From Methylobacterium sp. GXS13 (GTDB taxonomy: Bacteria; Pseudomonadota; Alphaproteobacteria; Rhizobiales; Beijerinckiaceae), in NCBI RefSeq assembly GCF_001455965.1, contig NZ_LKKO01000058.1, positions 1-64,000 of the forward strand: a DNA stretch of 64,000 nucleotides, given 5' to 3'. The notes beneath the pieces were generated by a model that was not told the DNA's origin, did no database searches, and worked only from the letters and a program-made list of their open reading frames with translations. Below are positions 60,367 to 64,000 of this stretch, piece by piece (position 1 is the stretch's first letter; each line of letters begins with the position of its first letter). The position numbers and the translations under genes are program-made.

Positions 60367-63300
60367 ATGCGCCTCAACGTCTCCGCCTGGGCGATCCGGA
60401 AGCCGCTGCCCTCGGTGGTGCTGTTCCTGGTTCTGATGATCCTCGGGCTGGTGAGCTTCCGCGCCCTGCCGATCACCCGCTTCCCGAACATCGACATCCC
60501 GATCGTGTCGGTGACGATCACCCAGTCGGGCGCGGCGCCGGCCGAGTTGCAGACCCAGGTGACGAAGTGGGTCGAGGATTCGGTCGCCGGGGTGAAGGGC
60601 GTCAAGCACATCCTCTCGACCATCACCGAGGGCATCTCGACCACGACGATCGAGTTCCGCCTGGAGGTGAACCAGGATCGGGCGACCAACGACGTCAAGG
60701 ACGCCATTGCCAAGATCCGCCAGAACCTGCCGCGCACCATCGACGAGCCGATCGTCTCCCGGGTCGAGATCGCCGGCCTGCCGATCATGGTCTACGGCGC
60801 CTCCGCGCCCGCCATGACGCCCGAGGACCTGTCGTGGTTCGTGGACGACGTGGTCGCCCGGGGCCTGCAGAGCGTGAAGGGCGTCGGCGGCGTCGAGCGC
60901 CTGGGCGGCGTCGCCCGGGAGATCCGGGTCACGCTCAAGCCCGACCGGCTGCTGGCGCTCGGGATCACCGCGGCGGACGTGAACCGGCAATTGCGCCTGA
61001 CCTCGGCCGACATGGCCGCCGGGCGCGGCGAGGTCGGCGGCCAGGAGCAATCGATCCGGGCGCTCGCCGCCTCGGCGAGCCTCGATACGCTCGCCAAGAC
61101 CTCGATCGTGGTGCCGGGCAACCGCAAGGTCCGCCTCGACGAGCTGGCGACCCTGTCCGACACCGCCGAGGAGCCGCGCACCTTCGCGCGCTTCAACGGC
61201 GAGCCGGTGGTGGCCTTCGCGGTCTCCCGGGCCAGCGGCGCCAGCGACGCCGACGTCTCGGTGGGAGTCGCGAAGAAGATCGCGGCGCTGCACGCGGCCA
61301 ACCCGGACGTGCGCTTCGACCTGATCGACACCAGCGTCGTCAACACGATCGGCAACTACCACTCGGCGATGATGGGCCTGATCGAGGGCGCGGCGCTGGC
61401 GGTCATCGTGGTGCTGCTGTTCCTGCGCGACTGGCGCGCGACGCTGATCGCCGCGGTGGCGCTGCCGCTCTCGGTGCTGCCGACCTTCTGGGTGATGAGC
61501 GCGCTTGGCTTCTCGCTCAACGCCGTGAGCCTGCTGGCGATCACGCTGGTCACCGGCATCCTGGTGGACGATGCGATCGTGGAGATCGAGAACATCGTCC
61601 GGCACATGCGGATGGGCAAATCGCCCTACCGCGCCTCGCTCGAGGCGGCCGACGAGATAGGGCTCGCGGTCATCGCCATCACGGCGACGATCATCGCGAT
61701 CTTCTCGCCGGTCTCGTTCATGGGCGGCATCGCCGGCCAGTATTTCAAGCAGTTCGGCCTGACCATCGCGGCGGCGGTGTTCATGTCGCTGCTGGTGGCG
61801 CGGCTGATCACGCCGCTGCTCGCCGCCTACTTCCTGCGCGACCACGGCCCCGACCATACCACGGACGGGATCGTGATGCGCGGCTACACCCGGCTGGTGG
61901 CCTGGTCGGTCCGGCACAAGTTCATCACCCTGATCCTCGGCATCGCCTGCTTTGCCGGCTCGATCGCCTCCACGGGCCTGCTGCCCGCGGGCTTCCTGCC
62001 GGCGGAGGACCAGGCCCGCACCCTGTTCGTGCTGGAGCTGCCCCCGGGCGCCCGGCTGCCGGACACGATCAAGCTCAGCGACGCGATCGAGCAGAAGATC
62101 CGGGCGCTGCCCGAGGTGAAGAGCGTGTTCGTGGATGGCGGCCGGCAATTGCCCGGCAAGAAGGAGGTGCGGCTCGCGACGCTGACCATCAACCTCACGC
62201 CGAAGAACACCCGCGCGCGCACCCAGAAGCAGGTCGACGCCGAAGTCGCCGCGATCCTGCGCGAGGAGCCCGATATCCGGTTCTGGGCCCTGCGCGAGAG
62301 CGGCCAGCGCGACATGGCGCTGATCATCGCCGGCCCCGACAAGGCCGTGGTGGCGGATGTGGCGGCCAAGCTGCAGCGCGAGGCGGCGCAGATCCCGCAC
62401 CTCGTCAACGTCATGTCGACGGCCCCGCTCGACCGGACCGAGATCCGCATCCGGCCGAAAGCCGGCGTGGCGGCCGATCTCGGCGTCTCTACCGACACGA
62501 TCGCCGAGACCGTGCGGGTCGGGACGATCGGCGACATCGGCATGAACCTCGCCAAGTTCAACGCCGCCGACCGGCAGGTGCCGATCCGGGTGCAGCTGCC
62601 CGAGAGCCTGCGCGGCCGGCTCTCCGAGCTCGAGACGCTGAAGGTCCCGGTGAAGGGCGGCGCCGCGGTCCCGCTGGCGACGGTGGCCGATATCAGCCTC
62701 GGCCAGGGCCCCACCGGCATCGACCGCTACGACCGTGCCGTGCGCGTCGCCATCGAGGGCGACATGCAGGGCACCGACGCGCTGGCCGAGCTGATCAAGC
62801 AGGTGATGAACCTGCCCACCGCCAAGAACCTGCCGCCCGGGGTCACGATCAGCCAGACCGGCGACGCCGAGGTGATGGGCGAGGTCTTCGAGGGCTTCGC
62901 GCTGGCCATGGGCGCCGGCCTGATGATGGTGTTCGGCGTGCTGATCCTGCTGTTCGGCAATTTCCTCCAGCCGCTCACCATCCTGTTCTCGCTGCCGCTC
63001 TCCATCGGCGGCGCGATCCTGGCGCTTCTGATCTGCCACATGCCGATCTCGATGCCGGTGGTGATCGGCATCCTGATGCTGATGGGCGTGGTCACCAAGA
63101 ACGCGATCATGCTGGTCGACTTCGCCGTCGAGCAGATCCATGCCGGCGTCGACCGCACCACCGCCATCGTCGATGCCGGCCGCAAGCGCGCCCGGCCGAT
63201 CGTGATGACCACCATCGCGATGGCCGCCGGCATGGTGCCCTCGGCGCTGGCCTACGGGATCGGCGGCGAGTTCCGCGCGCCCATGGCGGTGGCGGTGATC

Positions 63301-63507
63301 GGCGGGCTGATCGTCTCGACCGTGCTGTCGCTGGTCTTCGTGCCGGCGATCTTCGTGCTCATGGACGATCTCTCGCGCCTGCTCGGCCGGCTGTTCGGCC
63401 GCTTCGTGGGCGAGCGCGACGACCCGGAGGACGAGCCGGGCTACGGCCAGCCGGCGCATCCGGCCAATGACGGCCGCTCGACGCCGCCCAGGATTGCGGC
63501 GGAATAA
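60367..63507 (+). CDS. RND efflux pump (AcrB/HAE1 family)
   Basis: 1046 residues, about 12 transmembrane helices and two large periplasmic loops. N-terminal WAIRKPLPSVVLFLVLMILG, the proton-relay helix GILVDDAIVEIENIVRHMRM and the second-half LMGVVTKNAIMLVDFAVEQI (D-D and K residues of HAE1-type pumps) are intact. Tripartite exporter of hydrophobic or metal-chelating compounds; substrate not deducible. Cotranscribed with the adaptor gene. Confidence 0.95.
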   Translation: MRLNVSAWAIRKPLPSVVLFLVLMILGLVSFRALPITRFPNIDIPIVSVTITQSGAAPAELQTQVTKWVEDSVAGVKGVKHILSTITEGISTTTIEFRLEVNQDRATNDVKDAIAKIRQNLPRTIDEPIVSRVEIAGLPIMVYGASAPAMTPEDLSWFVDDVVARGLQSVKGVGGVERLGGVAREIRVTLKPDRLLALGITAADVNRQLRLTSADMAAGRGEVGGQEQSIRALAASASLDTLAKTSIVVPGNRKVRLDELATLSDTAEEPRTFARFNGEPVVAFAVSRASGASDADVSVGVAKKIAALHAANPDVRFDLIDTSVVNTIGNYHSAMMGLIEGAALAVIVVLLFLRDWRATLIAAVALPLSVLPTFWVMSALGFSLNAVSLLAITLVTGILVDDAIVEIENIVRHMRMGKSPYRASLEAADEIGLAVIAITATIIAIFSPVSFMGGIAGQYFKQFGLTIAAAVFMSLLVARLITPLLAAYFLRDHGPDHTTDGIVMRGYTRLVAWSVRHKFITLILGIACFAGSIASTGLLPAGFLPAEDQARTLFVLELPPGARLPDTIKLSDAIEQKIRALPEVKSVFVDGGRQLPGKKEVRLATLTINLTPKNTRARTQKQVDAEVAAILREEPDIRFWALRESGQRDMALIIAGPDKAVVADVAAKLQREAAQIPHLVNVMSTAPLDRTEIRIRPKAGVAADLGVSTDTIAETVRVGTIGDIGMNLAKFNAADRQVPIRVQLPESLRGRLSELETLKVPVKGGAAVPLATVADISLGQGPTGIDRYDRAVRVAIEGDMQGTDALAELIKQVMNLPTAKNLPPGVTISQTGDAEVMGEVFEGFALAMGAGLMMVFGVLILLFGNFLQPLTILFSLPLSIGGAILALLICHMPISMPVVIGILMLMGVVTKNAIMLVDFAVEQIHAGVDRTTAIVDAGRKRARPIVMTTIAMAAGMVPSALAYGIGGEFRAPMAVAVIGGLIVSTVLSLVFVPAIFVLMDDLSRLLGRLFGRFVGERDDPEDEPGYGQPAHPANDGRSTPPRIAAE

Positions 63508-63593
63508 GCAGCGGACGGGCGACGCGGCATTGCGCGCCGGGCCGCGATGGGCTGTGAGTCGCGCCCGACGAATCAACGGGGAAGCGGGAAACG

Positions 63594-64000
63594 ATGTCGG
63601 GTGGTCACGGGGCGATCGAGGGCTCGAACAAGCGCGTGGCGCTGCTGATCTCGGTCCTGGCTTTGTTCCTCGCCTTCAGCGAGACCCTGGGCAAGGCCGC
63701 CCAGACGGATTCGATCGGCTCGAATGTAGAGGCCGCCAACCAATGGGCCTATTTCCAGGCGCGCACGATCCGCTCGACGGTGCTCAAGACCGCCGACGAG
63801 GCGCTGGCCCTGGTGCCGCCCGGCCCGAACCAGGACGCGATCGCGGCCAAGCGCGCCGAGTGGGCCAAGACCCTGGCACGCTGGGAATCCGAGCCCGCCA
63901 CCGGCGAGGGCCGCAAGGAGCTGACCGCGAAGGCGCGGGCCTCCGAGGAGCGGCGCGACCTGTCGTTGCTGCGCTACCATCATTACGAGCTGGCGTCGGC
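63594..64000 (+). CDS. DUF4337-family membrane protein, cut by the window end
   Basis: 135 residues are visible, starting MSGGHGAIEGSNKRVALLIS, with a hydrophobic helix LISVLALFLAFSETLGKAAQ and a coiled soluble part (EAANQWAYFQARTIRSTVLK). This is the usual start of DUF4337 proteins, which have an N-terminal anchor. GGGGAAGCGGGAAA precedes the ATG. The gene runs off the right edge. Confidence 0.8.
   Translation, partial: MSGGHGAIEGSNKRVALLISVLALFLAFSETLGKAAQTDSIGSNVEAANQWAYFQARTIRSTVLKTADEALALVPPGPNQDAIAAKRAEWAKTLARWESEPATGEGRKELTAKARASEERRDLSLLRYHHYELAS

Noticed and set aside
60310..63576. 1088-codon frame opposite the RND pump
   Set aside because: Long antisense frame caused by GC-rich codon bias; no protein features.

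Overview
The window reads as a chromosomal segment of a high-GC alphaproteobacterium of the order Hyphomicrobiales, most likely Methylobacterium or Methylorubrum. This is an inference from gene content and base composition: a phaA-phaB locus divergent from phaR, a DTG-type proton-pumping rhodopsin with its retinal-forming oxygenase, single-gene chemoreceptors with AT-rich leaders, a divergent PEP carboxylase, and intergenic palindromic repeats. No species call is possible without a search.

Layout. 1-3.9 kb: the tail of an IS5-type transposase, manC (GDP-mannose synthesis), divergent selA and an OhrR-type redox regulator. 3.9-8.3 kb: a pentapeptide-repeat protein with a channel-like C-terminus, a YdeP-type molybdopterin oxidoreductase, a 57-residue metallothionein and an MTH1187-family protein. 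8.3-13.5 kb is gene-poor: a catalase-like protein, a small ORF, msrA, tRNA-Gly(TCC) and a methyltransferase of lower GC. 13.6-18.8 kb: a DUF849/BKACE enzyme, aroQ, pyrE, pyrC and an amidase. 18.9-25.6 kb is branched-chain amino acid synthesis: ilvI and ilvH behind a leader peptide and terminator (a classic attenuator), then mazEF, a GST, a TetR regulator with a palindromic operator, ilvC and a PNPOx-like protein.

25.8-37.7 kb: chemoreceptor 1, tam, a HAD dehalogenase overlapping trpS, an endonuclease III-like glycosylase, a secreted GyrI-like protein, dapF-mtaB (overlapping), an EamA exporter, a secreted phosphodiesterase and small membrane proteins. 37.7-44.1 kb: a lipoprotein, phaB, phaA, phaR, rpmF, a secreted helix-hairpin-helix protein and a coupled pair of unknown envelope genes. 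44.2-49.5 kb: a divergent ppc, chemoreceptor 2 and a decayed second copy of the ppc 3' end. 49.5-53.7 kb: blh and rhodopsin, a slipin pseudogene fused to an NfeD remnant, and a YedY-like molybdoenzyme with its b-type cytochrome. 53.9-57.4 kb: three glycosyltransferases. 57.5-64 kb: a MerR regulator, a small conserved-looking ORF with its own terminator, an RND efflux pair and a DUF4337 gene cut by the window end.

No phage, CRISPR array, rRNA or obvious large mobile system is present. The strongest observations are the ilvIH attenuator, the duplicated and decayed ppc 3' end flanking a chemoreceptor, the slipin/NfeD deletion fusion, the DTG rhodopsin operon, the pentapeptide-channel architecture, a metallothionein gene too short for routine ORF calling, and a dispersed palindromic repeat family with four copies in the window.
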